Counted from the first letter of the stretch, positions 49,201-58,217 are shown. The stretch: 64,000 nucleotides of DNA from Branchiibius sp. NY16-3462-2 (GCF_001594145.1 NZ_LVCF01000001.1:620001-684000); one strand, 5' to 3'. The notes: generated from the sequence alone by a model not told the origin. Numbers and translations: made by a program.

Positions 49201-50097
49201 ATGCCCCGCGATCAGTACACCCTCACCGACCCGACCACCCTCTACGAAGCCAACGAGCCGGAGGCGCAGAAGCTGGATGGTCCCGGTACCGACGCCGAGA
49301 TGACCCCGGCGGCCGACCTGGGTGAGGAGACCTACCGCGGCACCGGCCGGCTCAAGGGGCGCAAGGCGCTGATCACCGGTGGTGACTCCGGGATCGGCGC
49401 GGCCACGGCCATCGCCTTCGCCCGCGAAGGCGCCGACGTCGCGATCAGCTACCTACCCGAGGAAGAGGAGGACGCCCAGCGGATCGCCGGCCTCATCACG
49501 GACGCCGGCGTCTCGGCGTACACCTTCCCCGGCGACCTGACCGACGCCGCGTTCTGCAAGTCGTTGGTCGCCGACGCCGTCGAGGCGCTGGGCGGGCTGG
49601 ACATTCTGGTCAACAATGCCGGCAAGCAGCAGTTCAACGAGGACCTGACCACGCTGACCGACGAGCAGTTCGACGCCACGTTCAAGACGAACGTCTACGC
49701 GCTGTTCTACATCACCAAGGCGGCGCTGCCGCACCTCAAGCCCGGGTCGACGATCATCAATTCGACCTCGGTGCAGGCCTATTCGCCGGCCGCGATCCTG
49801 GTCGACTACGCGTCCACAAAGGCGACAATCAACACCTTCACCAAGGCGTTGGCCCAGCAGCTGGCGCCCAAGGGCATCCGGGTGAACGCGGTCGCGCCGG
49901 GCCCGGTGTGGACGCCGTTGCAGCCGGCCGGTGGCCAGCCGCAGGAGAAGCTGAAGGACTTCGGCGACGAGTCGCCGATCGGCCGCGCCGGGCAGCCCGC
50001 GGAGTTGGCGCCGGCGTACGTGTTCCTGGCCTCCCCCGAGTCCAGCTACGTGGCCGGCGAGACGCTGAACGTGAACGGTGGGATGCCGACTCCCTGA
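49201..50097 (+). CDS. SDR oxidoreductase, general-stress type (paralogue 1)
   Basis: 298 residues with a 40-residue N-terminal extension before the SDR core: T-G-G-D-S-G-I-G (NAD(P) site), N-N-A-G, and Y-A-S-T-K containing the catalytic Tyr and Lys. It resembles the YhdF/YdaD general-stress dehydrogenases of Bacillus. GGAAGGAA precedes the ATG. A perfect hairpin follows the stop. The gene at 50783 is a same-length paralogue. Confidence 0.92.
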   Translation: MPRDQYTLTDPTTLYEANEPEAQKLDGPGTDAEMTPAADLGEETYRGTGRLKGRKALITGGDSGIGAATAIAFAREGADVAISYLPEEEEDAQRIAGLITDAGVSAYTFPGDLTDAAFCKSLVADAVEALGGLDILVNNAGKQQFNEDLTTLTDEQFDATFKTNVYALFYITKAALPHLKPGSTIINSTSVQAYSPAAILVDYASTKATINTFTKALAQQLAPKGIRVNAVAPGPVWTPLQPAGGQPQEKLKDFGDESPIGRAGQPAELAPAYVFLASPESSYVAGETLNVNGGMPTP

Positions 50098-50115
50098 TTT
50101 CCTGCTCAACGTACG

Positions 50116-50149
50116 ACGCCCGCCCGGTCCACGGACCGGGCGGGCGTTT
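50116..50149 (+). terminator. Rho-independent terminator between convergent SDR and dps
   Basis: A perfect 15-base-pair stem (50116-50130 with 50133-50147) around a two-base loop, ending GCGTTTC. The stem is G+C-rich and the T run short, as usual in actinomycetes. It can serve both convergent genes. Confidence 0.85.
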
Positions 50150-50162
50150 CGTGCGGGCTGGT

Positions 50163-50705
50163 TCAGCTCTTGGGCATGCGGTTCTCTGCCGAGACCATCC
50201 AGGACAGCTGCTCCAGTCGCTCCAGGATGGAGTGCAGGATGTCCGCGGTCGTCGGGTCCTCGTCATCGACCTCGTCGTGCACCTCACGGCAGGTGTGCAC
50301 CACGTCGTCGATGCGCTCGGTCATCAGGTCGATGACGTCCTTGGTCAGCACCTCACCCTGCGGGAACTCGGGCAACGTCGTGGACTGGGCCACCACGTCG
50401 CTGCGACCGTCGGGCAGCGCGTGCAGTGCGCGCATCCGCTCGGCGACGGTGTCACCGAACTCCCTTGCGGCGTCGATGATCTCGTCGAGCTGGAGGTGGG
50501 TGTCACGGAAGTTGGTTCCGACGACGTTCCAGTGCGCCTGCTTGCCCTGCAGCGACAACTCGATCAGGTCCACCAGGACCTTCTGCATGTTCTTGGTCAA
50601 GGATGCCGACGCGGTGAAACCGGACTCGGCGTTCTCTTCCTTGGTCCGCTTCGCGCCCACCCCACCGGGGGCCTTGCGGTTGTTCGTCTTTTCGATAGTG
50701 GCCAT
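50163..50705 (-). CDS. dps: Dps-family DNA-binding ferritin-like protein
   Basis: 180 residues. The ferroxidase motif Q-A-H-W-N-V-V-G-T-N-F with D-T-H-L-Q-L-D-E-I is intact; a 30-residue Lys/Asn-rich N-terminal tail (T-N-N-R-K-A-P, A-K-R-T-K-E-E-N) could bind DNA. The 12-subunit shell oxidises and stores iron and shields DNA from peroxide. Confidence 0.94.
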   Translation of the reverse strand: MATIEKTNNRKAPGGVGAKRTKEENAESGFTASASLTKNMQKVLVDLIELSLQGKQAHWNVVGTNFRDTHLQLDEIIDAAREFGDTVAERMRALHALPDGRSDVVAQSTTLPEFPQGEVLTKDVIDLMTERIDDVVHTCREVHDEVDDEDPTTADILHSILERLEQLSWMVSAENRMPKS

Positions 50706-50770
50706 GCTTCGACGGTAACAACTCCCACCCGATGGGCTACACCAGCACGGGTGTGGGGGTCTGTGCGCTC

Positions 50771-50776
50771 TAGCGT
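50771..50776 (+). promoter_or_regulatory. -10-like TAGCGT before the second SDR gene
   Basis: TAGCGT, six bases, GTG at 50783; no ribosome site. Confidence 0.45.
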
Positions 50777-50782
50777 GGGGAC

Positions 50783-51679
50783 GTGCCCGAGGACCAGCTG
50801 ACTTTCGATGACCCGGTACGTCGCTACGCCCGCGTTGAGCCGCCGCTACAGCACCAGGACGAGCCGGCGATCCAAGGCGCCATGGACCCGGTGCCGGATC
50901 TGGGCGAGGACAGCTACCGCGGCACCGGCCGGTTGACCGGGCGCAAGGCCCTGATCACCGGCGGTGACTCGGGTATCGGTGGTGCGACCGCGATCGCGTT
51001 CGCGCGGGAGGGAGCCGATGTCGTCATCGTGCACCGGGCCGGTGAGGAAGACGACGCCGACCACGTGGTGGCGCAGATCGCGGCGGCCGGCCGGGCCGGG
51101 CACGCGGTGGTCGCGGACCTCTCGCAGGCGGCGGACTGCGAGCGGGTCGTCGCCGAGGCGTTGGAGGCGTTGGGTGGCCTGGACATCCTGGTCAGCAACG
51201 CCGGTAAACAGACCGCGGTCGCCTCGGTGCTCGACCTGTCCGACGAACAGTTCGAACTGACCTTCCAGACCAACCTGTTCGCCTTCTTCCGGCTGGTCAA
51301 AGCAGCGCTGCCGCACCTGCCGGCAGGGGCCAGCATCATCGCCACCGCCTCTCTCGAGGCTTACAAACCGGCACCGGACCGGTTGGACTACGCAGCATCG
51401 AAGGCGGCCATCAACAACTTGGCCAAGGGACTCGCGCAGCAACTGGCGCCCCAGGGGATCCGGGTCAACGTCGTCGCGCCCGGGCCCACGTGGACGGCGC
51501 TGCAGGTATCCGACGGGGTCTCGGACGAGCAGATGGTCCACTTCGACGACGAGAGCACCTACGAACGTGCCGGGCAGCCGGCAGAGATCGCTCCGGCCTT
51601 CGTCTTCCTCGCCTCTGCCGAGTCCAGCTACGTGTCCGGCGAAACGCTGAACGTCAACGGCGGGATGGTGACGCCCTGA
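50783..51679 (+). CDS. SDR oxidoreductase, general-stress type (paralogue 2)
   Basis: 298 residues, same length and layout as the protein at 49201, sharing Y-R-G-T-G-R-L-x-G-R-K-A-L-I-T-G-G-D-S and the C-terminal S-S-Y-V-x-G-E-T-L-N-V-N-G-G-M. Active-site Y-A-A-S-K is intact. It starts a three-gene unit with the hydrolase fusion and the GMC oxidoreductase. The two SDRs flank dps and probably arose by duplication. Confidence 0.92.
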   Translation: MPEDQLTFDDPVRRYARVEPPLQHQDEPAIQGAMDPVPDLGEDSYRGTGRLTGRKALITGGDSGIGGATAIAFAREGADVVIVHRAGEEDDADHVVAQIAAAGRAGHAVVADLSQAADCERVVAEALEALGGLDILVSNAGKQTAVASVLDLSDEQFELTFQTNLFAFFRLVKAALPHLPAGASIIATASLEAYKPAPDRLDYAASKAAINNLAKGLAQQLAPQGIRVNVVAPGPTWTALQVSDGVSDEQMVHFDDESTYERAGQPAEIAPAFVFLASAESSYVSGETLNVNGGMVTP

Positions 51680-51684
51680 GCCGG

Positions 51685-52983
51685 TTGACGGTCGTGGCGC
51701 TGCACGGCCTCGGACTGGACGCGCACTACTACGACCACCTCAGGAAGGCGCTGCGCGAGCAGGACATCGAGGTGCTGGCGTTGGACCTGCCCGGTTTCGG
51801 CTCGCTGGCCGCGACGCAGGCGCTGGGTGAGGACATGGTCGGTGAACTCGCCTCGTCGGTGATCCATCGCATCGCCGCGCAGGTCTGGGGGCCGTGGCTG
51901 CTCCTCGGCCACAGCATGGGTGGCAAGATCGCCAGTTTCGTTGCGGCGCGGACTCTTTCCGGCGACATCGGGCTCTTCGGGCTGCTGGGCGTGATCCTGT
52001 TGGCGCCATCGCCGCCGACCCCGGAGCCGATGGACGAGGACCGCCGGGACACCATGCTGCGCTGGGCAACGCCCGGCCCGATCAGTGCCACGGATGCGGC
52101 CGAGTTCATCGAGCAGAATGTCGCTTCTGCACTGCCGGCCGATGATCAGGTCACCGTCCTCTCCTCGGTGACCGGCTGCTCCCCTGCCGTCTGGCGGCAA
52201 TGGCTGACCACGGGCTCGAAACAGGATGTCTCCGAACAGGTCGGAGCGCTGCCGCTGCCGGCGCTGATCCTCGGCGGGGACCAGGATGACGACCTCGGGG
52301 CTGGCGCCCAACCGGAGTTGCACGCGGGCACCTACCCGCGGGCGTCGTACGTGAGCGTCCCCGACTGCGGGCACCTAATCGCGCTGGAGCAACCGTCCTT
52401 CCTCGCTTCCGCTGTCACCGACTTCCTGGACGCGCACATCCTGACGGCGCCGTTGGTGCCGGACGACTGGTGCGCGCTGATCGCCTCCGAGCGGACCATC
52501 CCCGACGTACGCCGATCGCTAGCGTTGCGTGCGATCCCGGACGACCCGGCGTACGCGCCGACCGTCCTGTCACCCCAGCAATTGACCACGCTGCGCGGGC
52601 TGGCGGATGTCGTTGTGCCACAGGGTTACTCGAAGATCGACCTCGCGGCACGGGTCGACGCCCAGCTGTCGCGGGGTGAGGGCGACGGATGGCGACCCGA
52701 CGGTCAGCCGCCGGATCCAGCGGCTTACCGCGCGGCGCTCGATGCGCTGGGCGAGAAGGATATTGACGAGCGAACCGTCGAGGCACTGGTCGACGACCCA
52801 TGGTTCGAGGATGCAAAGGTCGACCTGGTCCGCCAGTGGCTCGGCCACCCGGCCTCGATGGCCCGGATCGGTTACGACGGATTCGCGGCCGGCTCGATCA
52901 CGACGATCGGTCGTGGCTACCACCTGCTCGGTCCCGGCGAACGTGACGCGTGGGAGCCCGACGAATTGGGGATGTCGCTGTGA
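51685..52983 (+). CDS. Alpha/beta hydrolase fused to gluconate-2-dehydrogenase-subunit-3-like domain
   Basis: 432 residues from the TTG at 51685. Residues 1-255 are an alpha/beta hydrolase (A-L-H-G-L-G-L-D; G-H-S-M-G-G-K with Ser77; C-G-H-L-I-A for the His). Residues about 260-432 resemble the small subunit 3 of gluconate 2-dehydrogenase (L-S-P-Q-Q-L-T-T-L-R-G-L-A-D-V-V-V-P-Q), a partner of GMC flavoproteins. The GMC gene follows with a GTGA overlap, so this domain likely docks that enzyme. Start is uncertain: TTG 51685, GTG 51691, or a CTG at 51676 that overlaps the SDR stop. Confidence 0.8.
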   Translation: MTVVALHGLGLDAHYYDHLRKALREQDIEVLALDLPGFGSLAATQALGEDMVGELASSVIHRIAAQVWGPWLLLGHSMGGKIASFVAARTLSGDIGLFGLLGVILLAPSPPTPEPMDEDRRDTMLRWATPGPISATDAAEFIEQNVASALPADDQVTVLSSVTGCSPAVWRQWLTTGSKQDVSEQVGALPLPALILGGDQDDDLGAGAQPELHAGTYPRASYVSVPDCGHLIALEQPSFLASAVTDFLDAHILTAPLVPDDWCALIASERTIPDVRRSLALRAIPDDPAYAPTVLSPQQLTTLRGLADVVVPQGYSKIDLAARVDAQLSRGEGDGWRPDGQPPDPAAYRAALDALGEKDIDERTVEALVDDPWFEDAKVDLVRQWLGHPASMARIGYDGFAAGSITTIGRGYHLLGPGERDAWEPDELGMSL

Positions 52984-54524
52984 ACCTGGACGGGATGCGA
53001 CTCTTCGCCCCGGGCGACGAAGTCGACGCGGTGGTCGTCGGGACAGGTGCGGGCGGTGCTCCGATCCTGGCGACCCTCGCCGCCAAGGGACTGAATGTCG
53101 TTGCGCTGGAGGCAGGTCCGAACTTCGAGGTCACCGACTTCAGTGCGGACGAGGCCGACGCCGCGAAGATCAACTGGATGTCCGAGCGGCTGTCGGGAGG
53201 CGACGACCCGACGGCGTTCGGACCCAACAACAGCGGGCGCGGGGTCGGTGGCTCCACGTTGCACTGGGGTGCCTTCACCCCGCGACCCGATCCGCGCGAC
53301 CTACGGCTGCACGAGACGACCGGCGCAGGGTTCGACTGGCCGGTGGACCCGCAGGAGCTGACCGGCTATCTGCGGCAGGCCGAACGCGATATCGGTGTCA
53401 GTGGCCCGAGCCCCTACCCGTGGGATCCGGACCGCGTCTATGACCAGGCGCCCGTGCCCCGCAATGCACCGGCCCGGTTGGTCGCGGCCGGCTGTGAGGC
53501 GTTGGGGATCACCGCGACCGATGCACCGGCGGCGGTGCTCTCCGCCGCGCGTGCCCAGCCCGGTTTCGGGCAGCGACGCGCCTGCGTGAACTGCGGCCAG
53601 TGCCACCAGGGCTGCCGGTTCACCGCCAAGGGCACGATGGACACCACCTACCTACCGGCCGCCGTCGCGAACGGTGCTGAGATCCGGGCCGATTCGATGG
53701 TTACGGGCATTGAGGTCGATGGACGCGGTCAGGTGGTCTCGGTGATCTACCGCCGCGACGGCCGCACCGAGCGGCAGCGTTGCCGCGCCCTGTTCCTGTG
53801 TGCCGGTGGGATCGAAACCCCGCGGCTGCTCCTGCACACCGGCCTGGCCAACAACAGCGGCATGGTCGGCCGCAACTTCATGGCGCACGGCGGGACGCAG
53901 GTGTGGGCGCAGTTCGACGCGCGCATCCGCAGTCACCGCGGCTACCCGTCGGCGCTGATCACCGAGGACTTCGTGCGACCCGACGACGCCGACTTCGCCG
54001 GCGGCTATCTGATCCAGTCGCTGGGAGTCATGCCCGCGACGTACGCGACGTCGTTGGTCCGCGGCGGCGGCCTGTGGGGCACGGAGTTGATGTCAGCGTT
54101 GGACCAGAGCCAGTTCACGGCCGGCATCGGGATCAACGCCGAGTGTCTGCCAGCGGACCAGAACAAACTCGAACTAGCCGACGAGACAGACGAGTTCGGC
54201 ATTCCTCGCGCCCGGATCACGTTCACCGCCGGATCCAACGAGAAGGCGCTCGACGATCACGCCACCGCCACGCTGACGCGGATCATGCAGGCGGCCGGCG
54301 GCACCCATCTGCGCGTTCTTGCGCGCACGGCGCACACGCTCGGCACCTGCCGGATGAGCACCGACCCATCGCTCGGGGTCGTGGATGACGACCTACGCAG
54401 CCACGACGTGCCGAACCTGTGGATCTGCGACAACTCGGTGTTCCCCAGCGCGCTCAGTGCCAATCCAGGACTGATCACCATGGCGCTGGCGCTGCGGACC
54501 GCCGACCGCTTCCTCGCGGGTTAG
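52980..54524 (+). CDS. GMC-family FAD oxidoreductase, gluconate-dehydrogenase-like
   Basis: 514 residues: FAD site V-V-V-G-T-G-A-G-G-A near residue 20, a Cys cluster A-C-V-N-C-G-Q-C-H-Q-G-C around residue 205, and the GMC C-terminus N-L-W-I-C-D-N-S-V-F-P with the catalytic His in A-H-T-L-G-T-C. The family oxidises sugars, sugar acids or sterols and hands electrons to a cytochrome or quinone; no cytochrome subunit is encoded here. GTG start overlaps the fusion gene stop. Confidence 0.9.
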   Translation: MNLDGMRLFAPGDEVDAVVVGTGAGGAPILATLAAKGLNVVALEAGPNFEVTDFSADEADAAKINWMSERLSGGDDPTAFGPNNSGRGVGGSTLHWGAFTPRPDPRDLRLHETTGAGFDWPVDPQELTGYLRQAERDIGVSGPSPYPWDPDRVYDQAPVPRNAPARLVAAGCEALGITATDAPAAVLSAARAQPGFGQRRACVNCGQCHQGCRFTAKGTMDTTYLPAAVANGAEIRADSMVTGIEVDGRGQVVSVIYRRDGRTERQRCRALFLCAGGIETPRLLLHTGLANNSGMVGRNFMAHGGTQVWAQFDARIRSHRGYPSALITEDFVRPDDADFAGGYLIQSLGVMPATYATSLVRGGGLWGTELMSALDQSQFTAGIGINAECLPADQNKLELADETDEFGIPRARITFTAGSNEKALDDHATATLTRIMQAAGGTHLRVLARTAHTLGTCRMSTDPSLGVVDDDLRSHDVPNLWICDNSVFPSALSANPGLITMALALRTADRFLAG

Positions 54525-55219
54525 GACACGTCCGCGCCAACGGGCGTCGTGACCGGAGTTGCTGCGCTCAAGACCTGATCGGCGGCCACCCGCCAATCGG
54601 GAGACAGGGGCGTCACGCCCGGGATCGACGTACGTTCTCCGAGCGGGCCGGCCACCAGCACCGGCGCCGATTGGGCCAGCAGTTTCACGACGGCCGACCG
54701 GTGCCGCAGCCCCGCCGGTTTCATCCCGGACAGGACGCACGCCTTCGCCGAGCACGACCGCACCGCAGCGGCGGTGGCCTTCCACGAAGTGTCCGCACCC
54801 AGGACCACCGGCGTCAGCCCGCGCTCCAGGAGCATCAAGGAGAACAGATGGCTGGGCAGGTCGTGCAGTTCGCCGGGCGGGCAGGACATCACGACGGACA
54901 ACCGCACCGGCACCTGGGCCGCCGGACGGCGGAACTCTGCCGCGACGGAGCGGATGATGCGCGAGGCGTGGTGTTCGTGCAGGACGCTCAACTGCCCGCT
55001 GGCCCACATGTCGCCGACGCGGCGCAGCACGGGGATCAGCACGTCGGCCACGACCAGATCGGTGCCACCGGTCTCCTGGAAACCCAGGATGAGTTGGCGC
55101 ATGGTTTCCGCATCCAGACCGAGGATGGCGTCGAAGATTTCCTCGCGGCCCAGCAGCACCTGTGCTGCGCTGTCACCCGCTTCGTACACGTGCTGATCCC
55201 CTCTGTCGGTGAGCGGCAC
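54521..55219 (-). CDS. Stand-alone cobalamin-binding sensor-like protein
   Basis: 232 residues. The helical B12-binding-2 part contains W72-x9-E82-H83, the adenosylcobalamin-capping motif of CarH/LitR photoreceptors; the Rossmann-like part carries E-L-H-D-L-P with His119 as candidate lower axial ligand. No MerR or other DNA-binding domain is present, so signalling must go through a partner. GTG start at 55219; the convergent GMC gene overlaps by four bases. Confidence 0.83.
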   Translation of the reverse strand: MPLTDRGDQHVYEAGDSAAQVLLGREEIFDAILGLDAETMRQLILGFQETGGTDLVVADVLIPVLRRVGDMWASGQLSVLHEHHASRIIRSVAAEFRRPAAQVPVRLSVVMSCPPGELHDLPSHLFSLMLLERGLTPVVLGADTSWKATAAAVRSCSAKACVLSGMKPAGLRHRSAVVKLLAQSAPVLVAGPLGERTSIPGVTPLSPDWRVAADQVLSAATPVTTPVGADVS

Positions 55220-55294
55220 AGCCGTACCGGATTGTGAATCTATGCGCTCGGCCCGGGCCAGACTACGTCCCTACGGGGGAACTGCCCGCCTCGG

Positions 55295-57526
55295 CTACAG
55301 CGCGATCTCCGGCTTGATGTCCGCGACCTTCCAGATCCGGCGGCGATACGCCGCGGCAGCGGTGAGGGCCAGACTGGCGATGAGATAGACGCCCAGCACC
55401 AGCGCATCCATCGACACGTCACTGACGGGCGAGCCGTACATCAGGTGCCGGAGCCCGTCGACGGCATAACTCATCGGCAGCACGTGGTGGACCGCCTGCA
55501 ATGCTCCCGGCAGCGTCTGCCACGGGAAGGTGCCGCCGGCCGATGCCAGTTGCAGCACCAGCAACACCAGCCCGATCAACTGACCCACGGGTCCGAGCCA
55601 CGCGTTCAGGGTGTGCACGATGGCCACGAACGTCACCGCAATCAGCGCCAGGAACAGCAGCACCGGAATGCTTTCGAGCACGGTGATACCCACTACCCAG
55701 ACGACGACGGTCAGCATGATCAGCACCTGCGCCACGGCGATCGCGGCCGGGGTCAGCCACCCGGCCAGGGCGGTGCGGCCCGGCCCCTGCCGGGCGGCGA
55801 TCGCGCGCCGCGAGAGCGGCCGGACCAGCAGGAACATCACATAGGCGCCCACCCAGGCGCCGATGCAGCAGAAGAACGGAGCCAGCCCAGCGCCGTACGA
55901 GCCGGCTTTGGCGTCGGCCACGTCCTGGGTCTTGATCGGTGAGGCGATCGTGCTCGCCGTCGCATCGCGATCGTCCTGGTCCAGGTCGGGGATCGACCCC
56001 AGACCCTCCTTCAGTCCGTCGGCCAGCTGTTTCGAACCGGTCACGGCCGAACCGAGGCCGTTCTTCAGATCATGGGCGCCCTTGGCCAGCTGCCCGGCCC
56101 CGGTGTCCAGTTTGCGAGCGCCCGCGTCGGCCTGACCGATGCCGGTCTGCAACTGGCGAGCGCCGGTGTCGACCTGCTGCGCGCCCGAATGCAGTTGCTG
56201 CGCACCGGCATTCGCCTTGGCGGCACCGTCTTTGAGTTGATAGGCACCGTCCCGGGCCTGTTGCTGACCGGAGACCAGTTGGTTGCTGCCGCTTTGTGCA
56301 GTCCCCAGCCCGTCGGCCAGCTTCTGGGAGCCGTCGACCAGTTGGTGCGCACCGGTCGCCACCTGCTTGGAGCCGCTGGCCAGGGTGTCCAGTTGCCCGC
56401 GATCCTGCTGGACCTTGGTGTTCAGGTCATCCAGCGGTGCGCGTACTTCGTCCAGTTTCGCCAGGATCTCCTGCTGCGTCGCGGCCGGCAGACCGGACTG
56501 CTTCAGCTTCTCGACGAGGTCGGCGCGAATCGTGTCCAGCTGACCGTTGGCGGTCTGGGATGCGTCGGCGATCTTGTCACCCAGGTCGGCGATCTTCTGG
56601 TTGCCCGCTGCCACCTGGTCGGCTCCGTCGGCCAGCTTCACCGCGCCCGTGTGCAAATCCGTAGCACCGGTCCGGGCGGTGCCGATGCCGGCGTTGAGCG
56701 TCTTCTGACCGCTGAGCAACTGGTCCTCTGCCGTCGCCAGTCGGGTCGCACCGGCGGACAAGCTGCTGGTGCCGTCGGCCAGTTCACCGCTGCCCGTGAC
56801 CAATTGGCCGGTCCCGGTGACCAGTTGGCCGGCGCCCGTCACAAGCTTGCCGGTGCCGTCGACGAGGGTGTCGGCGCCGGTCTTGAGTTGATCGGCGCCG
56901 GAGGCGAGCTTCCCCGCGCCGTCCTGGGCTTTGACGAGGCCGGTATGGAGTTGCTCCGCACCCTCGCCGGCCTTCTTGACCTGCTGGTGGATGGTGGAGA
57001 ACCCGAGCAGGAAGCTGCTGGCCGCCTGCTCGCTGACGTTCTGCTCGATGGATCGGGTGACCTTGCTCAGCACCTGGCCGGCGATCGTCGAGGACAGATA
57101 GTTGTTGGCTTCGTTCGTCGTGAGGATCAACGGCGCCCTGGTCGGGTTGAAGTCCGCGGTGGAGGCCAGGGCAGCGGAGAAGTTCTTCGGAATGGTCAGC
57201 GAGAACACGTAGGAGCCGTCGCTGACCCCTCGCGCTGCGGTGTCGGCGTCCACCTCCTGCCAGTCGAAGGACCCGTCATCCTTGAGGTTCTGCGCGATCT
57301 GCGGACCGACGTGGATCGTGCCGCTGTTCTGTGACTTTGCCGGCTGATCCTGTACGACGATCGCGGCCTTGACCTGGCTGAGGGCGCCATAGGGGTCGCG
57401 GTTGGCCCACAGGTACAACCCGGCGTACAGCGTCGGGATCAGCATGATGGCGATCACGGCCAACGTGGGCCACTTACCTGAGGTGAGGCGGCGCCATTCG
57501 CTGATCGCCATACGGAAAGCCTTCAT
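55295..57526 (-). CDS. YhgE/Pip-family membrane protein
   Basis: 743 residues: one N-terminal helix (residues 20-41), a long extracytoplasmic region, and about five or six C-terminal helices of ABC-2-permease type (from residue 560). The middle region (about 170-550) is built of repeated L-x-x-G-A-x-Q-L steps, as in phage-infection-protein and ESX/T7SS-associated YhgE proteins, and probably forms a long helical rod. Its ATG overlaps the stop of the ABC-like gene, so they form a unit resembling an ABC-2 exporter. Confidence 0.9.
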   Translation of the reverse strand: MKAFRMAISEWRRLTSGKWPTLAVIAIMLIPTLYAGLYLWANRDPYGALSQVKAAIVVQDQPAKSQNSGTIHVGPQIAQNLKDDGSFDWQEVDADTAARGVSDGSYVFSLTIPKNFSAALASTADFNPTRAPLILTTNEANNYLSSTIAGQVLSKVTRSIEQNVSEQAASSFLLGFSTIHQQVKKAGEGAEQLHTGLVKAQDGAGKLASGADQLKTGADTLVDGTGKLVTGAGQLVTGTGQLVTGSGELADGTSSLSAGATRLATAEDQLLSGQKTLNAGIGTARTGATDLHTGAVKLADGADQVAAGNQKIADLGDKIADASQTANGQLDTIRADLVEKLKQSGLPAATQQEILAKLDEVRAPLDDLNTKVQQDRGQLDTLASGSKQVATGAHQLVDGSQKLADGLGTAQSGSNQLVSGQQQARDGAYQLKDGAAKANAGAQQLHSGAQQVDTGARQLQTGIGQADAGARKLDTGAGQLAKGAHDLKNGLGSAVTGSKQLADGLKEGLGSIPDLDQDDRDATASTIASPIKTQDVADAKAGSYGAGLAPFFCCIGAWVGAYVMFLLVRPLSRRAIAARQGPGRTALAGWLTPAAIAVAQVLIMLTVVVWVVGITVLESIPVLLFLALIAVTFVAIVHTLNAWLGPVGQLIGLVLLVLQLASAGGTFPWQTLPGALQAVHHVLPMSYAVDGLRHLMYGSPVSDVSMDALVLGVYLIASLALTAAAAYRRRIWKVADIKPEIAL

Positions 57527-58140
57527 GCCGACACCCCACCGATCCAGGTCAGGCCTTCATGGGAGCGAACGGTGGGACTCATCAGTTGCAAACAGACCGC
57601 CATCCCCTCAGCGGCAGCGGCCTGGGCCACTGCCACTGCTTGGTCGTACGTCGTGCCGTACCGATCCGGGCAACACACCACCAACGCCCCGATCCCCGGT
57701 CGGCTGGCCGCCATCTCAGTCAGCATCTCGATCCGGAACTCTCCCGACAGATTCTCGATGCGGGTATTTCGTAGGTCCTCGGCCTCGTGTTCCTCCAGCC
57801 AATGCGTCACACCGTTGCGTCCGGCGGGCAACTGGGCGATGGCCAGCTCCTCCCCCACGACGGTCTTGAGAGGAAGCACCTCGTCCGGGTCGCAGACCTC
57901 CGGGACATCGACCAGTGCGGTGACCCGGCGCAGGCGTTTGGTGTTCGACTGGCCGTTGACGAGCACCCTGCCCTGGTCGGGGGCCATCCGGCCCGACAGC
58001 ACCAGCGAGAGCGCCGTGTGCCCGGCGCCGGGCGGCCCCGCGACCACCGTCACCTCCCCGGACTCCAGAGTCAGACTGGTTGGCTCCAGGAGTACGCCGT
58101 GCGGCCCGTTGACGCTGACCTTCTCGGCCGTGATCTGCAT
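57523..58140 (-). CDS. ABC-ATPase-like protein with degenerate nucleotide-binding motifs
   Basis: 205 residues with the ABC fold order, but Walker A reads G-P-P-G-A-G-H-T (35-42; Lys replaced by His41), the signature reads L-S-G-E-F (131-135) and Walker B reads A-L-V-V-C-C-P-D-R (152-160) without the expected D-E pair. ATP hydrolysis is therefore unlikely in the usual way. Co-translated with YhgE (ATGA), suggesting a regulatory or structural subunit. Confidence 0.85.
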   Translation of the reverse strand: MQITAEKVSVNGPHGVLLEPTSLTLESGEVTVVAGPPGAGHTALSLVLSGRMAPDQGRVLVNGQSNTKRLRRVTALVDVPEVCDPDEVLPLKTVVGEELAIAQLPAGRNGVTHWLEEHEAEDLRNTRIENLSGEFRIEMLTEMAASRPGIGALVVCCPDRYGTTYDQAVAVAQAAAAEGMAVCLQLMSPTVRSHEGLTWIGGVSA

Positions 58141-58217
58141 GGCGACAGTTTTTCACCGTGTCGGTCGATCGGTCTCACCAAGGCGTCGGGGTCAGTGTGA
58201 GCCCAGCAACACGATGT

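Noticed and set aside
56072..57334. 420-codon plus-strand frame opposite YhgE
   Set aside because: Its G-x-Q-L-x-x-A repeats are the mirror of the YhgE repeats and it lacks a start context.
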